In this document: one piece after another, positions 1 through 8,583 of the stretch
Layout of the letters: the number at the start of each line of letters is the position of its first letter
How positions within the stretch are numbered: the first letter of the stretch is position 1
Source: Desulfuromonas versatilis
Lineage (GTDB): Bacteria; Desulfobacterota; Desulfuromonadia; Desulfuromonadales; NIT-T3
NCBI RefSeq assembly: GCF_019704135.1
Contig: NZ_AP024355.1
Location: forward strand, 4,037,034 to 4,101,033
Direction of reading: 5' to 3'
Length of the DNA: 64,000 bases
Program-made: the position numbers and the translations under genes
The notes under the pieces: generated by a model
Told to the model about the DNA's origin: nothing
Database searches by the model: none
The model's input: only the letters and a program-made list of their open reading frames with translations

Positions 1-374
1 GCGTCGAAGACGAACCGACCACCAGGGAGTTTCTGAGCAAAATCATCGCCATCAAGTTCCCCGCCCAAACGATCCATACCGCGGAGAACGGCCAGGCGGG
101 GCTGGAAATGTTCCGCAAGACCCGGGCGAAAATCGTCCTGACCGACATCAGCATGCCGATCATGGACGGGATCCAGATGGCCCGGGAAATCCGCCGGCTC
201 GAGCCCGATGCCTACATCGTCGCCCTCTCGGCCCACAGCCGGGCGGAATATCCGGCCCAGGAGCTGGAAGCCCTGTTCGCCCGCTACATGCTCAAACCGG
301 TGAAAACCAGGCAGCTCTGCGAGGCCATCGACGAAGGGATCGCCCGCAGCAGGGTGGAGCCGCCTCAGATGTGA
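1..374 (+). CDS. Response regulator receiver domain protein (5' end cut off by window)
   Basis: The reading frame is open from base 3 and ends at 374. It encodes a CheY-like receiver domain: an acidic start (VEDEP), the phosphoacceptor region TDISMPIMDG, and the conserved Lys in MLKPV. No output domain follows the receiver, and the protein ends about 25 residues after that Lys, so this is either a stand-alone receiver or the C-terminal receiver of a larger protein that starts upstream. The partner kinase and role cannot be told from this fragment. The next gene lies beyond a SAM riboswitch with its own promoter, so the two are probably not cotranscribed. Confidence 0.85.
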   Translation, partial: VEDEPTTREFLSKIIAIKFPAQTIHTAENGQAGLEMFRKTRAKIVLTDISMPIMDGIQMAREIRRLEPDAYIVALSAHSRAEYPAQELEALFARYMLKPVKTRQLCEAIDEGIARSRVEPPQM

Positions 375-426
375 GGACCGGGATCGGGGCCGTTCCGGCG
401 CCGGGCCCCTATTCAGCGTTTTTTGG

Positions 427-455
427 TTGACAAATTCCGTTTCATTTCTTATCGT
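427..455 (+). promoter_or_regulatory. Sigma-70-type promoter for the first SAM riboswitch
   Basis: TTGACA at 427-432 is followed by a 17-base spacer and TATCGT at 450-455. This places the start of transcription near 462, about 30 bases before the riboswitch. Confidence 0.6.
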
Positions 456-492
456 TGCAGTCAACATTCGGCTCACCAAAGCCGACCAAGCA

Positions 493-618
493 TCGTCTTT
501 ATCGAGAGTGGTGGAGGGATAAGGCCCGACGAAGCCACAGCAACCGGTCCGCGACGCGGATGCCAGGTGCTAATTCCTTCCCGCCCAAGCCACAGCGCAG
601 GCGGGAGAGATGGGGACG
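493..618 (+). promoter_or_regulatory. SAM-I (S-box) riboswitch 1
   Basis: The segment carries the S-box core in order: TTTATCGAGAGTGGTGGAGG, GGCCCGACGAAGCC, CAGCAACC, AGGTGCTAATTCC and a closing AGAGATGGGGA. It lies between a promoter and an intrinsic terminator and precedes a trans-sulfuration enzyme. High S-adenosylmethionine should therefore favour termination and lower expression. Its first 25 bases match the copy at 3209-3330 almost exactly, while the variable arms differ. Confidence 0.93.
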
Positions 619-662
619 GAGCTTCGATGACCGGACGCCACTTGCGTGCCTACCGCCCTCGA

Positions 663-697
663 AGCCCCTTCTCGTCTCCGCGAGAAGGGGCTTTTTC
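663..697 (+). terminator. Riboswitch-controlled intrinsic terminator
   Basis: AGCCCCTTCTCG and CGAGAAGGGGCT form a 12-bp stem followed by a T tract, 38 bases upstream of the start codon at 735. It is the expression platform of SAM riboswitch 1. Confidence 0.88.
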
Positions 698-734
698 GTG
701 CCCCGAAGACATTCCATTCCAAGGGGGATGACCG

Positions 735-1889
735 ATGAATCAGAACAACCCGCAGCTCAGCCTGGAGAGCCGCATTGTACAGATCGGCGTGGGGCGCGAC
801 GAGCGCACCGGCGCCATCAGCTTTCCCATCTACCCGAGCGCCACCTACCGCCACCCGGCGGTGGGCGAGAGCACCGGCTTCGACTACACCCGCTCGGGCA
901 ACCCCACCCGGCAGGTCCTCGAGCAAGGGCTGGCGACCCTCGAGGGGGGCGAGCGGGCCCTGACCTTCGGCTCGGGGATGGCCGCGCTGACCACCCTGTT
1001 TCTGCACTTTGCCTCCGGCGACCACCTGGTGGTATCCGAAGACCTCTACGGCGGCACCTACCGGGTCCTCGACCAGATCTTCGCCAAGCTCGGCCTGAGC
1101 GCCAGCTACGTCGACACCAGCAACACCGAGGCCGTCGAGGCAGCCCTCACCCCCAATACCCGCGCGATCCTGGTGGAGACCCCGGGCAACCCGCTGCTCG
1201 GCGTCGCCGACCTGCGGGCGCTGGGCGAACTCTGCCGTCGCCGCGGACTGCTGTTCATCGTCGACAACACCTTTCTCACCCCGGTGCTGCAGCGCCCCCT
1301 GGAATTCGGCGCCGACGTGGTGATCCACTCGGCGACCAAGTACCTGGGCGGCCACAGCGACCTGTGCGCCGGGGTGCTGGTGGCCCGCGAGGCACAGCTG
1401 GGCGAGCGGCTCTACTTTCTGCAGAACTCCACCGGAGCGATTCTGCCGCCCCAGGACTGCTGGCTGCTGATCCGCAGCCTCAAGACCCTCTCGCTGCGCA
1501 TGGAGCGCCACTGCGCCAACGCCCTGCAGGTGGCCCGCTGGCTGAAGACCCACCCGAAGGTCGGCGCGGTCTACTATCCCGGGCTGGAGGACCACCCCGG
1601 GCACCAGCTCTCCCGGCAGCAGGCCAAGGGTTTCGGCGGCATGCTCTCTTTCCGCGTCGATTCGCCGCAGACCGCCCGCCAGGTTCTGAAAAGCCTGCGG
1701 ATGATCTCCTTTGCCGAGAGCCTCGGCGGGGTCGAATCGCTGATGACCCTGCCGGCGGTGCAGACCCACGGCGACATCCCCGAGGCCGAGCGCCTGCGGC
1801 TGGGGATCTGCGAGAGCCTGCTGCGGCTCTCGGTGGGGATCGAAAGCGCCGATGATATAATTGCCGATCTGGAACAGGCGTTGGCCTGA
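735..1889 (+). CDS. PLP-dependent trans-sulfuration enzyme (Cys/Met metabolism family)
   Basis: This 384-residue protein belongs to the cystathionine gamma-synthase / cystathionine lyase / O-acetylhomoserine sulfhydrylase family (fold-type I PLP enzymes, cytosolic). Family landmarks are YTRSGNPTR near residues 51-59, the phosphate-binding GSGMAA near 79-84, VDNTF near 176-180, and the Schiff-base lysine K202 in HSATKYLGGHSD. The start is set by GGGGG about 10 bases upstream. SAM riboswitch control and the nearby metX place it in methionine synthesis, converting activated homoserine to cystathionine or homocysteine. Sequence alone does not separate the synthase, lyase and sulfhydrylase activities, so no symbol is given. 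A paralogue follows directly. Confidence 0.9.
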   Translation: MNQNNPQLSLESRIVQIGVGRDERTGAISFPIYPSATYRHPAVGESTGFDYTRSGNPTRQVLEQGLATLEGGERALTFGSGMAALTTLFLHFASGDHLVVSEDLYGGTYRVLDQIFAKLGLSASYVDTSNTEAVEAALTPNTRAILVETPGNPLLGVADLRALGELCRRRGLLFIVDNTFLTPVLQRPLEFGADVVIHSATKYLGGHSDLCAGVLVAREAQLGERLYFLQNSTGAILPPQDCWLLIRSLKTLSLRMERHCANALQVARWLKTHPKVGAVYYPGLEDHPGHQLSRQQAKGFGGMLSFRVDSPQTARQVLKSLRMISFAESLGGVESLMTLPAVQTHGDIPEAERLRLGICESLLRLSVGIESADDIIADLEQALA

Positions 1890-1899
1890 CAAACCCTTG

Positions 1900-1980
1900 A
1901 ACCACGAAGGACACGAAGACCACGAAGAAACCCAGAAAAGGGGGTTTCTCTTCGTGTCCTTCGTGCTCTTCGCGGTGAAT
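1900..1980. repeat. Palindromic ACGAAG repeat (family A), copy 1
   Basis: ACCACGAAGGACACGAAGAC and the inverted arm CTTCGTGTCCTTCGTGC face each other around a short loop, filling the gap between the two trans-sulfuration genes. The same units recur at 27931-28012, and a degenerate copy lies at 5004-5078. The hairpin could also affect readthrough or mRNA stability between the two genes. Confidence 0.8.
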
Positions 1981-1996
1981 TGAAAGAAGATTCGCC

Positions 1997-3145
1997 ATGA
2001 CCCAAAAAGCCTACCGCACCGCCACGCTGCTGGTTCACCAGGGCAAAGACCGCGACCCGGCCACCGGGGCCTCGGTGGTCCCCATCTACCCGGCCTCGAC
2101 CTATCACCATCCCGGGGGCGTGCCCGGCGAGTTCGACTACTCGCGCAGCGGCAACCCCAGCCGCGAGCAGGTGGAGGAGGCCATCGCCCTGCTCGAGGGG
2201 GGCTGTCGGGGCTTCGCCTACGCCACCGGGATGGCGGCGGTGGGCAGCGCCCTGGCGCTGCTCAAGAGCGGCGACCACCTGATCGCCCCCGAGGACCTCT
2301 ACGGCGGCTCCTGGCGCTACATCTCCACGGTGCTCCCTCAGCAGGGGATCAGCGTCAGCTCCGTCGACACCAGCGACCTGGCAGCCATCGAGGCGGCGAT
2401 CCGTCCGGAAACCCGGGCGATTTTCCTGGAAACCCCCTCCAACCCGCTGTTCAAGATCACCGACCTGCGCGCCGTGGCCGAACTGGCCCGGGCCCGGGGG
2501 CTGCTGACCCTGCTCGACAACACCTTCATGACCCCGCTGCTGCAGCGCCCCCTGGAGCTGGGGATCGACGTGGTCATCCACAGCGCCACCAAGTTTCTCG
2601 GCGGCCACAGCGACCTGATGGCCGGGCTGGTCACCACCGCCGACCCGGAACTCGGCAAACGCCTGAAGTATTTCCAGAACGCCTTCGGCGCGGTGCTCTC
2701 CCCCTTCGACTGTTTTTTGCTCTCGCGGGGGATCAAGACTCTCAAGCTGCGCCTGGAAGCCGCCCAGGCCAGCGCCCAGGTGCTCGCCGAGCGCCTGCAG
2801 CAGCACCCGGCGGTGACCCGGGTCTACTTTCCCGGCCTGCCCGACTTCGCCGGCCGTGAGCGCCATTTCGCCCAGGCCGGCGGCGCCGGCGCGGTGCTCT
2901 CTTTCGAACTGAAGGAGAAGGCCCTGATCAAGCCGCTGCTCGAGCGCATCGCGCTGCCGATCATCGCCCCGAGCCTCGGCGGGGTGGAGACCATCCTCAC
3001 CCACTGCTGGTCCATGTCCCACGCCGCGATCCCCGCGTCGACCAAGGAGAAACTCGGCATTCGCGAAACCCTGGTGCGCATCTCGGTGGGCATCGAGGAC
3101 GTGGAGGATCTCTGGGAGGATCTGGCGGCGGGGCTGGCCGACTGA
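1997..3145 (+). CDS. Second PLP-dependent trans-sulfuration enzyme
   Basis: This 382-residue paralogue of the preceding gene shares YSRSGNPSR, the ATGMAA phosphate loop, LDNTF and the PLP lysine K199 in HSATKFLGGHSD. Family members catalyse gamma-replacement or elimination on cystathionine or acylhomoserine. It lies 107 bases downstream of the first enzyme and the gap holds only a repeat, so both are probably read from the riboswitch-controlled promoter. Two adjacent paralogues could divide synthase and lyase (or sulfhydrylase) duties in homocysteine formation; this is inference. The ATG at 1997 follows AAAGAAGA, a modest ribosome site. Confidence 0.9.
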   Translation: MTQKAYRTATLLVHQGKDRDPATGASVVPIYPASTYHHPGGVPGEFDYSRSGNPSREQVEEAIALLEGGCRGFAYATGMAAVGSALALLKSGDHLIAPEDLYGGSWRYISTVLPQQGISVSSVDTSDLAAIEAAIRPETRAIFLETPSNPLFKITDLRAVAELARARGLLTLLDNTFMTPLLQRPLELGIDVVIHSATKFLGGHSDLMAGLVTTADPELGKRLKYFQNAFGAVLSPFDCFLLSRGIKTLKLRLEAAQASAQVLAERLQQHPAVTRVYFPGLPDFAGRERHFAQAGGAGAVLSFELKEKALIKPLLERIALPIIAPSLGGVETILTHCWSMSHAAIPASTKEKLGIRETLVRISVGIEDVEDLWEDLAAGLAD

Positions 3146-3156
3146 CCGCAAGACCA

Positions 3157-3185
3157 TTGACAACGCTGAGGGTTTCCAGTAGAGT
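3157..3185 (+). promoter_or_regulatory. Sigma-70-type promoter for metX
   Basis: TTGACA at 3157-3162, a 17-base spacer and TAGAGT at 3180-3185 lie just upstream of the second riboswitch. metX can therefore be transcribed separately from the two upstream genes. Confidence 0.55.
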
Positions 3186-3208
3186 TCATCCTCACAATCG
3201 CATAGCGC

Positions 3209-3330
3209 ATCGTCTTTATCGAGAGTGGTGGAGGGAAAGGCCCTGTGAAACCACAGCAACCGACTCGCCGCCGGCGGGTGTCAGGTGCTAATTCCTACCC
3301 CCTGGGAGGGGGAGAGATGGGGACGGAGCC
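3209..3330 (+). promoter_or_regulatory. SAM-I (S-box) riboswitch 2
   Basis: It has the same ordered S-box core as the first copy (TTTATCGAGAGTGGTGGAGG, CAGCAACCGACT, CAGGTGCTAATTCC, GGAGAGATGGGGA), here upstream of metX and a terminator. The P3/P4 arms differ in sequence but keep their pairing, which supports a functional structure. Confidence 0.93.
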
Positions 3331-3360
3331 CGAAGATACCGCCCTTCGCGTATTCCCAAG

Positions 3361-3395
3361 GCCCCTTCCTGTCGTTCATGGAAGGGGCTTTTTCT
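3361..3395 (+). terminator. Riboswitch-controlled terminator before metX
   Basis: GCCCCTTCC and GGAAGGGGC pair around a short loop and are followed by TTTTT, 14 to 50 bases upstream of the possible metX starts. It is the expression platform of SAM riboswitch 2. Confidence 0.87.
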
Positions 3396-3408
3396 ATTTA
3401 ATCGTGGG

Positions 3409-4557
3409 GTGAATCCGGTATTCGCCCCTGCGTGGGTGGGAAGGTTGACTGATTCCGTAGGCATCGTTAAAACCGAATACGCCGAGTTCGACATCGAGTT
3501 GCAGCTCGAAAGCGGCCGGTTGCTCGGGCCGATCACCCTGGCCTACGAGACCTACGGCCGGCTCGACCCCGCCAAGTCCAACGCGGTGCTGGTCTGCCAC
3601 GCCTGGACCGGCGACGCCCACGCCGCCGGCCGGCACACCGCCGAGGACCGCAAGCCCGGCTGGTGGGACGACATGATCGGCCCCGGCAAGGTGCTCGACA
3701 CCGAGCGCTATTTCGTCATCTGCTCCAACGTCATCGGCTCCTGCAAGGGCTCCACCGGCCCGACCAGCGTCAACCCCCGCACCGAAAAGCCTTACAACCT
3801 CAGTTTTCCGGTGATCATGGTCCGCGACATGGTGCGGGCCCAGAAGCTGCTCATCGATCACCTAGGGCTCGATTCGCTGCTGTGCGTCATCGGCGGCAGC
3901 ATGGGGGCGATGCAGGCCCTGGAGTGGGGCATTCATTACCCGCAGATGGTGCGCTCGATCATCCCCATCGCCGGCACCGGGCGCACCTCGCCCATGGCCA
4001 TCGCCCTGAACGCCCTGGCCCGCCAGGCGATCTTCAACGACCCCATGTGGAAGAAGGGGAACTACAAGACCGAGCATCCCCCCTCCGACGGACTCGCCCT
4101 GGCCCGGGCGGTGGGGCACATCTCGTTTCTCTCCGACGCCTCCATGCACCTGAAGTTCGGTAGGCGCTTCTCGGCCCGCGACGGCATGTTCGACTTCTTC
4201 GGCCAGTTCGAGGTGGAGCGCTATCTCGAATACAACGGCGGCAGCTTCGTCGAGCGCTTCGACACCAACTCCTTCCTCTACCTGGCCAAGGCCCTCGACC
4301 TCTATGACGTGGCCTGGAACTTCGACGGGTTGGAGGATGCCCTCTCGCACCTGCGGTGCCCCTCGCTGTGGTTCGCCTTCAGCTCCGACTGGCTCTACAC
4401 CCCGGATCAGCCCGAGCAGATTGTAAAAACCCTGCAGGCCCTCGGCAAACCGGCCAGCTACCACCTGGTCCAGTCGGACTACGGCCACGACTCCTTCCTG
4501 GTCGAGCCGGAAAAGTTCACCCACCTGATCGTCGAATTCCTCGACCGCCTCCAGTGA
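3409..4557 (+). CDS. metX: Homoserine O-acetyltransferase
   Basis: The alpha/beta-hydrolase-fold enzyme transfers acetyl from acetyl-CoA to homoserine, the activation step of methionine synthesis in the cytosol. MetX landmarks are [31 protein letters not shown], the nucleophile serine in [12 protein letters not shown] (S164 from the first start), an aspartate in DWLYTPDQ and the C-terminal GHDSF histidine. The start is uncertain: GTG 3409 has no clear ribosome site, while GTG 3436 or TTG 3445 gives an N-terminus ([10 protein letters not shown]) closer to the family. The SAM-I riboswitch means methionine surplus represses it, and its product feeds the two upstream trans-sulfuration enzymes. 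Confidence 0.95.
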   Translation: MNPVFAPAWVGRLTDSVGIVKTEYAEFDIELQLESGRLLGPITLAYETYGRLDPAKSNAVLVCHAWTGDAHAAGRHTAEDRKPGWWDDMIGPGKVLDTERYFVICSNVIGSCKGSTGPTSVNPRTEKPYNLSFPVIMVRDMVRAQKLLIDHLGLDSLLCVIGGSMGAMQALEWGIHYPQMVRSIIPIAGTGRTSPMAIALNALARQAIFNDPMWKKGNYKTEHPPSDGLALARAVGHISFLSDASMHLKFGRRFSARDGMFDFFGQFEVERYLEYNGGSFVERFDTNSFLYLAKALDLYDVAWNFDGLEDALSHLRCPSLWFAFSSDWLYTPDQPEQIVKTLQALGKPASYHLVQSDYGHDSFLVEPEKFTHLIVEFLDRLQ

Positions 4558-4594
4558 AAAAGGCGGCCCCGTCGCGGGTGCCGCCTTTTTTGTG
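4557..4594 (+). terminator. Terminator of metX
   Basis: AAAAAGGCGGC and GCCGCCTTTTTT form a GC-rich stem with a T run immediately after the metX stop codon. Confidence 0.88.
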
Positions 4595-4647
4595 TCTGAT
4601 GTCCCGTCCTGCTCCAAGCCAGAGGTCAAAACCTGAAGGCAATTGGA

Positions 4648-4720
4648 CGCGGATCAAATCTGATCAAGTCTGATTAAAAACCTGATCAAGGCCTTTACTG
4701 GTCTTATCCGTCCTTATCCG
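4648..4720. repeat. ATCTGATCAAATCTGATT repeat (family E), copy 1
   Basis: Units GGATCAAATCTGATCAAGTC and, at the other end, CTTATCCGTCCTTATCCG match the units of the longer element at 26454-26590. The right end runs into the last codons of the small Cys-rich gene at 4704-4964. Confidence 0.7.
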
Positions 4721-4964
4721 TTCCTTCCGCCTTTTCCCCTACTATTGCCTTTGCGCCCTTGTTCGGCGCTTCGGGTTTATCCTTTGTGCGCTTTTTCCCC
4801 CCGCCGAACAGGTCGAGCTGGTCGAAGCGGTGCTCGGCGACCTTGAAGGGGCGCGGCTGGAAGCGCGGGCAGTCGAGCAGCAGGGCCTCGCCCGGCTGCT
4901 TGCAGCTGCGGATGCATTTGCGGCAGAGCGCATTGCAGGGTGGCTTTTTGTCGATCCTGGTCAA
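4704..4964 (-). CDS. Small cysteine-rich hypothetical protein
   Basis: A proposed 86-residue protein starts at TTG 4964, chosen because GAGGGA lies seven bases upstream and no in-frame ATG gives a sensible N-terminus. The first third has a cysteine cluster (CNALCRKCIRSC, then a Cys in LLDCPRFQPRPF) that could bind Zn or an Fe-S cluster. A basic, Lys- and Gly-rich tail follows. The product is soluble, without signal or membrane segments. The final residues and stop codon come from repeat family E. Strong third-position GC bias in the core supports a real gene; the function is unknown. Confidence 0.5.
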   Translation of the reverse strand: MTRIDKKPPCNALCRKCIRSCKQPGEALLLDCPRFQPRPFKVAEHRFDQLDLFGGGKKRTKDKPEAPNKGAKAIVGEKAEGTDKDG

Positions 4965-5003
4965 GCTCGAGTCCCTCGCGGTAAAAGTTAACAAAGCTGC
5001 GAG

Positions 5004-5078
5004 CTGCACGAAAAATACGAAGTCGCCGACAATCTTGCCTGGGTCCTCTTCGCGTGCTTCGCGGCTTCGCGTGAATAA
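5004..5078. repeat. Degenerate family A repeat
   Basis: CTTCGCGTGCTTCGCGGC and the facing CACGAAAAATACGAAG arm resemble the ACGAAG units at 1900-1980 and 27931-28012 with substitutions. It lies between the small Cys gene and the following GGDEF/EAL gene. Confidence 0.5.
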
Positions 5079-5115
5079 CCAATTTTGCAGTTGTTTCGCC
5101 CGCGGCAGCAGCAGG

Positions 5116-7194
5116 TCAAGCCAAATACTGCTCGACCTCCTGCACCGGCAGGGGCATGGCGGCCAGGTAGCCCTGCACCTCGTCACACCCCTGCTCGCGC
5201 AGGAAAACCCGCTGCGCTTCGGTCTCCACCCCCTCGGCCACCACCTTGAGCCGCAGGCTGTGAGCCATGGCGATGATGGCGCGGACGATGGCGGCGTCCT
5301 GGGGGTCGCTGAAGATCCCCTTGATGAAGGTATAGTCGATCTTCAGGCAGTCCACCGGCAGCCTTTTGAGGTAGCTCAGGGAGGAGTAGCCGGTACCGAA
5401 ATCGTCGAGGGTGATGCGAATGCCCATGGCCCGCAGCTGCTCGAGGATGGCCACCGCCCGTTCGGTGTCCTGCATGATGACGGTTTCGGTGATCTCCAAC
5501 TCCAGCCAGTTGGAGGCGAGGCCGGTCCTTTGCAGCACGCCGCGCACCGTGGCGACCAGGTCGCGGTCCCGGAACTGCTGGGCGGAGAGGTTGACCGCCA
5601 CCCGGAACGGCGGAAAGCCCCTGGCCTGCCAGGCCCGGTTCTGGGCACAGGCGATCTCCAGCACGCTTTCGCCCAGCGGCACGATGAGCCCGGTCTCCTC
5701 GGCGAGCGGGATGAAGTGGCTCGGCCAGACCAGCCCCCGCCCGGGGTGCTGCCAGCGGGCCAACGCCTCCAGGCCGGTGAAGCGGCCGCTGCGGCTGTCG
5801 AACTTGGGCTGGTAATGCAGCAGGAATTCGTCCCGGCTCAACCCCTGGCGCAGGTTGTTCTTCAGCAGCAGCCGCTCGCGCACCTGATGGTTCATGCGCT
5901 CGGAGAAAAAGACGAAACGGTGCTTACCCGCCTGTTTGGCGTGGTGCATGGCGGTCTGGGCATTGCGGATCAGTTCCTCCCCGCTGAGCCCGTCGTGGGG
6001 GCTGAGTGCCACCCCGGCGCTGGCATTGAGAAACACCTCCCCGCCCAGGGTCGTGAAGGGCCGGGCAAAACACTCGAGCAGCCTTTCGGCCATCCCCGCG
6101 GCTTCTTCCGAGAGGGAGAAACTGCGCATCAGCACCGCGAACTCGTCACCGCCGACGCGGCCCACCGTGTCCCGCTCGCCGATGCACCCCTGCAGCCGGC
6201 GGGCGATCTCCCGCAGGACCTCATCGCCGGCCTGGTGGCCAAGGGTCTCGTTGATCTCCTTGAAATCGTCCAGGTCCAGGTAGAACACCGGAACGATGCC
6301 CGTCGGTATCCTCTCTGCAAGGCTCTGCTGGAGGCGCTCGCCGAAGCGCAGCCGGTTGGGCAGGTCGGTGAGCGGGTCGAAGTTGGCCAGGTAGTGCAGC
6401 CGCTGTTCCGTCTCCCGGAGCCGCGAAAGGTCAGCGGCGATGGCCACGAAGTGGCTCACGCCCCCTTCCTCGCCGTGAACCGCATTGATCGCCACCAGCG
6501 CGGGGAAGCTCCCGCCGTTTTTGCAGCGGATCCAGAACTCCCCCTTCCACTCGCCGCGGGTCACCAGGGAGGCCCGCAGCTTGCGGGCGAAGGCGGCATC
6601 ATGGACATCGGCCATCAGCGCATCGAGCCCGAGCGCGGGCAGGGCCTCGGGCGGATAGCCGGTCAGCCGGCTGAAGGAGGCGTTGGCGTCGACGATGCGC
6701 CCTGCAGGGTCGGTCACCAGGATCATTTCGCCACTGCATTCGAAGACCTTGGCCGAAAGCCGCAGGCGGGCCTCGTTCTGGCGCAGGTCGGCAAAGAGCC
6801 GGCTGGAGCGCAGGATGTAGCGGATGTGGTGGTTGAGGTGCGTGGCGTTGATCGGTTTGCTGATGAAATCCGTGGCGCCGGCGCCATAGGCGAGGTTGAT
6901 GGTGGCAGTGTCCTCGGCCGCGGTCACCATGAGGATGGGCAGGTGCTCCCCCTCGGGCCGGCGGCGCAGGCGGGCGCAGGTGGCGATGCCGTCGAGCTTC
7001 GGCATGACCACGTCGAGCAGGACCAGGTCCGGGCTGTGTTCCCTGGCCGCGGCCAGGGCCTCGAGACCGTCCCGGGCCTCGAGAACCGCATATCCCCCTT
7101 GCTCCAGTGCATCGCGAAGAACCTTTCTCATGAAAGCTTCGTCGTCCACCACGAGCACCAGGGGAGTCTCGCTTCGAGCGGCAGATTGGCTCAT
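5116..7194 (-). CDS. Receiver-PAS-GGDEF-EAL signalling protein
   Basis: This 692-residue cytoplasmic response regulator acts on cyclic di-GMP. Domains in order are a receiver (about 12-130, phosphoacceptor D61 in LLDVVMP), PAS (about 145-260), GGDEF (about 270-430, intact VGGDEF) and EAL (about 440-690). The EAL part keeps EALARW, NLSAQQF, ITET, DDFGTGYSS, LKID and EGVE, so phosphodiesterase activity is plausible, and the GGDEF site also looks able to make c-di-GMP. The selectivity residue is Asp (GHQAGDE), as in ordinary diguanylate cyclases. An ATG opens the frame. The upstream kinase is not in the window, so input and net activity are unknown. Confidence 0.93.
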   Translation of the reverse strand: MSQSAARSETPLVLVVDDEAFMRKVLRDALEQGGYAVLEARDGLEALAAAREHSPDLVLLDVVMPKLDGIATCARLRRRPEGEHLPILMVTAAEDTATINLAYGAGATDFISKPINATHLNHHIRYILRSSRLFADLRQNEARLRLSAKVFECSGEMILVTDPAGRIVDANASFSRLTGYPPEALPALGLDALMADVHDAAFARKLRASLVTRGEWKGEFWIRCKNGGSFPALVAINAVHGEEGGVSHFVAIAADLSRLRETEQRLHYLANFDPLTDLPNRLRFGERLQQSLAERIPTGIVPVFYLDLDDFKEINETLGHQAGDEVLREIARRLQGCIGERDTVGRVGGDEFAVLMRSFSLSEEAAGMAERLLECFARPFTTLGGEVFLNASAGVALSPHDGLSGEELIRNAQTAMHHAKQAGKHRFVFFSERMNHQVRERLLLKNNLRQGLSRDEFLLHYQPKFDSRSGRFTGLEALARWQHPGRGLVWPSHFIPLAEETGLIVPLGESVLEIACAQNRAWQARGFPPFRVAVNLSAQQFRDRDLVATVRGVLQRTGLASNWLELEITETVIMQDTERAVAILEQLRAMGIRITLDDFGTGYSSLSYLKRLPVDCLKIDYTFIKGIFSDPQDAAIVRAIIAMAHSLRLKVVAEGVETEAQRVFLREQGCDEVQGYLAAMPLPVQEVEQYLA

Positions 7195-7260
7195 CTGGCT
7201 GCTCCTCGCTCCAGGGCCACCCGTCTAATCATCGGGCCAACCCGGAACACATCGGTTTTC

Positions 7261-8343
7261 TTAGCCGTCGGTCCCGGCCGATGCGGCGACAGTTTTCTTA
7301 CCAGCCCGCAGGATGCTATCGATGGCGGCCTTGAGGCCGGCCAACCCCTCGTCCTCGGCTTCGATGTCGATCTCGATGCGCTGCTCGGGCCGGGTATAGC
7401 TGTAGAGGGGGTCGTAATAAAGCACCATCAGTTCGCGCACCAACAGGCGCCACTGCCCGACCTCCAGCAGGCCGAGCAGGCGTTCCACCGTCTCCCCCCC
7501 CAGGCGGCGCTTCAGGGCCTTGATCGGGCCGGTGAAGGCGGCTTTCAGCTCATCCCGGGCCGGGTACTCCTGAAGGATGATCTCCACCCGGTAATCGAGG
7601 GAGGCTTCGATCCAGAGGGAGGTTTCCACCTGCAGCGCCTCATAAAGCCGCGGTGGCAGGGCCACCCTGCCGATCAGCTTGCTTTCGCCTTCGGTCAGCG
7701 CAAAGCCGTCGACGGGGATCCGCCGCAGGGCATCCCACAGGCTGGCCTCGAAGGCCTTCTGGCTCGGTTGGGCCGAGAGCCCCAGGGCCCCGAAGGCGCT
7801 GCCCCGGTGGTTGGCCAGCGCCTCGAGGTCAAGCACCGGATACCCCTGCGCCTCCAGCCGTTTGAGCAGCCTGGTTTTGCCCACCCCGGTCAGCCCGCGC
7901 AGCACCAGCAGCCGGCCCCACTCGCCACATTCGAAAAAATCGCGGACCAGCGCCCGAAACTTCTTGTGCCCCCCCACCAATTGCAGCGCCGGGATGCCGG
8001 CCAATTCCAGAAAAGCAGTCAGGGCCCTGCTGCGCATCCCGCCTCGCCAGCAGAATACCACAACCGGGCGATTGGAATCACCCCGGGCGGCCAGGGCCTG
8101 GTCGACCATGGCCGGGATCTTGGGCGAGACCAGCTCCACCGCCAGGCGGTAGGCTTCGACCCGGCCCTGCTGCTTGTAGACCGTGCCGACCCGGCTGCGC
8201 TCGAGGTCGTCGAAAACCGGGATGTTGATGGCGCCGGGGATGGTGGCTTCGGCAAATTCGCCGGGAGAGCGCGCATCCACCAGCAGGGCGCCCTGGTCGC
8301 GCAGCGCCAGGGCCAGGGTCAGTTCAATCGTCGGGCCAGACAT
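7261..8343 (-). CDS. selU: tRNA 2-selenouridine synthase
   Basis: SelU (MnmH/YbbB) replaces sulfur by selenium at wobble uridine 34 of Lys, Glu and Gln tRNAs using selenophosphate, through a geranylated intermediate. An N-terminal rhodanese domain (about 5-135) carries the catalytic cysteine in FCWRGGMRS, and a P-loop domain follows with GLTGVGKT. The length of 360 residues fits the family. ATG 8343 was chosen over an upstream TTG at 8373 because the protein then starts right at the rhodanese domain. Its presence implies that the organism makes selenophosphate, as is common in Geobacter relatives. Confidence 0.92.
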   Translation of the reverse strand: MSGPTIELTLALALRDQGALLVDARSPGEFAEATIPGAINIPVFDDLERSRVGTVYKQQGRVEAYRLAVELVSPKIPAMVDQALAARGDSNRPVVVFCWRGGMRSRALTAFLELAGIPALQLVGGHKKFRALVRDFFECGEWGRLLVLRGLTGVGKTRLLKRLEAQGYPVLDLEALANHRGSAFGALGLSAQPSQKAFEASLWDALRRIPVDGFALTEGESKLIGRVALPPRLYEALQVETSLWIEASLDYRVEIILQEYPARDELKAAFTGPIKALKRRLGGETVERLLGLLEVGQWRLLVRELMVLYYDPLYSYTRPEQRIEIDIEAEDEGLAGLKAAIDSILRAGKKTVAASAGTDG

Positions 8344-8455
8344 TTGATTCTCAGGAAAGGTTCGGAAAAACAAGTGATTAAGTCTGTCAGAGTTCTACCA
8401 GAAATCCGCCCCCGGCACAAGACGAAACCCACCTGCCGTCGCTGAAGGAAAAAGG

Positions 8456-8484
8456 TTGACTTGTCTTTTTAAATTATGTATTGT
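8456..8484 (+). promoter_or_regulatory. Promoter of the initiator tRNA gene
   Basis: TTGACT at 8456-8461, a 17-base AT-rich spacer and TATTGT at 8479-8484 place the start about six bases before the tRNA. Confidence 0.7.
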
Positions 8485-8496
8485 TTGCAACCTCGA

Positions 8497-8573
<77 letters not shown>

Positions 8574-8583
8574 AAACCCATCA

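Noticed and set aside
570-1892. Long minus-strand frame over the first trans-sulfuration gene and riboswitch
   Set aside because: It is a GC-rich shadow; the plus-strand product shows all PLP-enzyme motifs and a ribosome site.
4759-8445. A 1228-codon open frame on the plus strand
   Set aside because: It is the antisense shadow of the GGDEF/EAL and selU genes on the minus strand; the minus-strand products have complete domains and the plus-strand translation has none.
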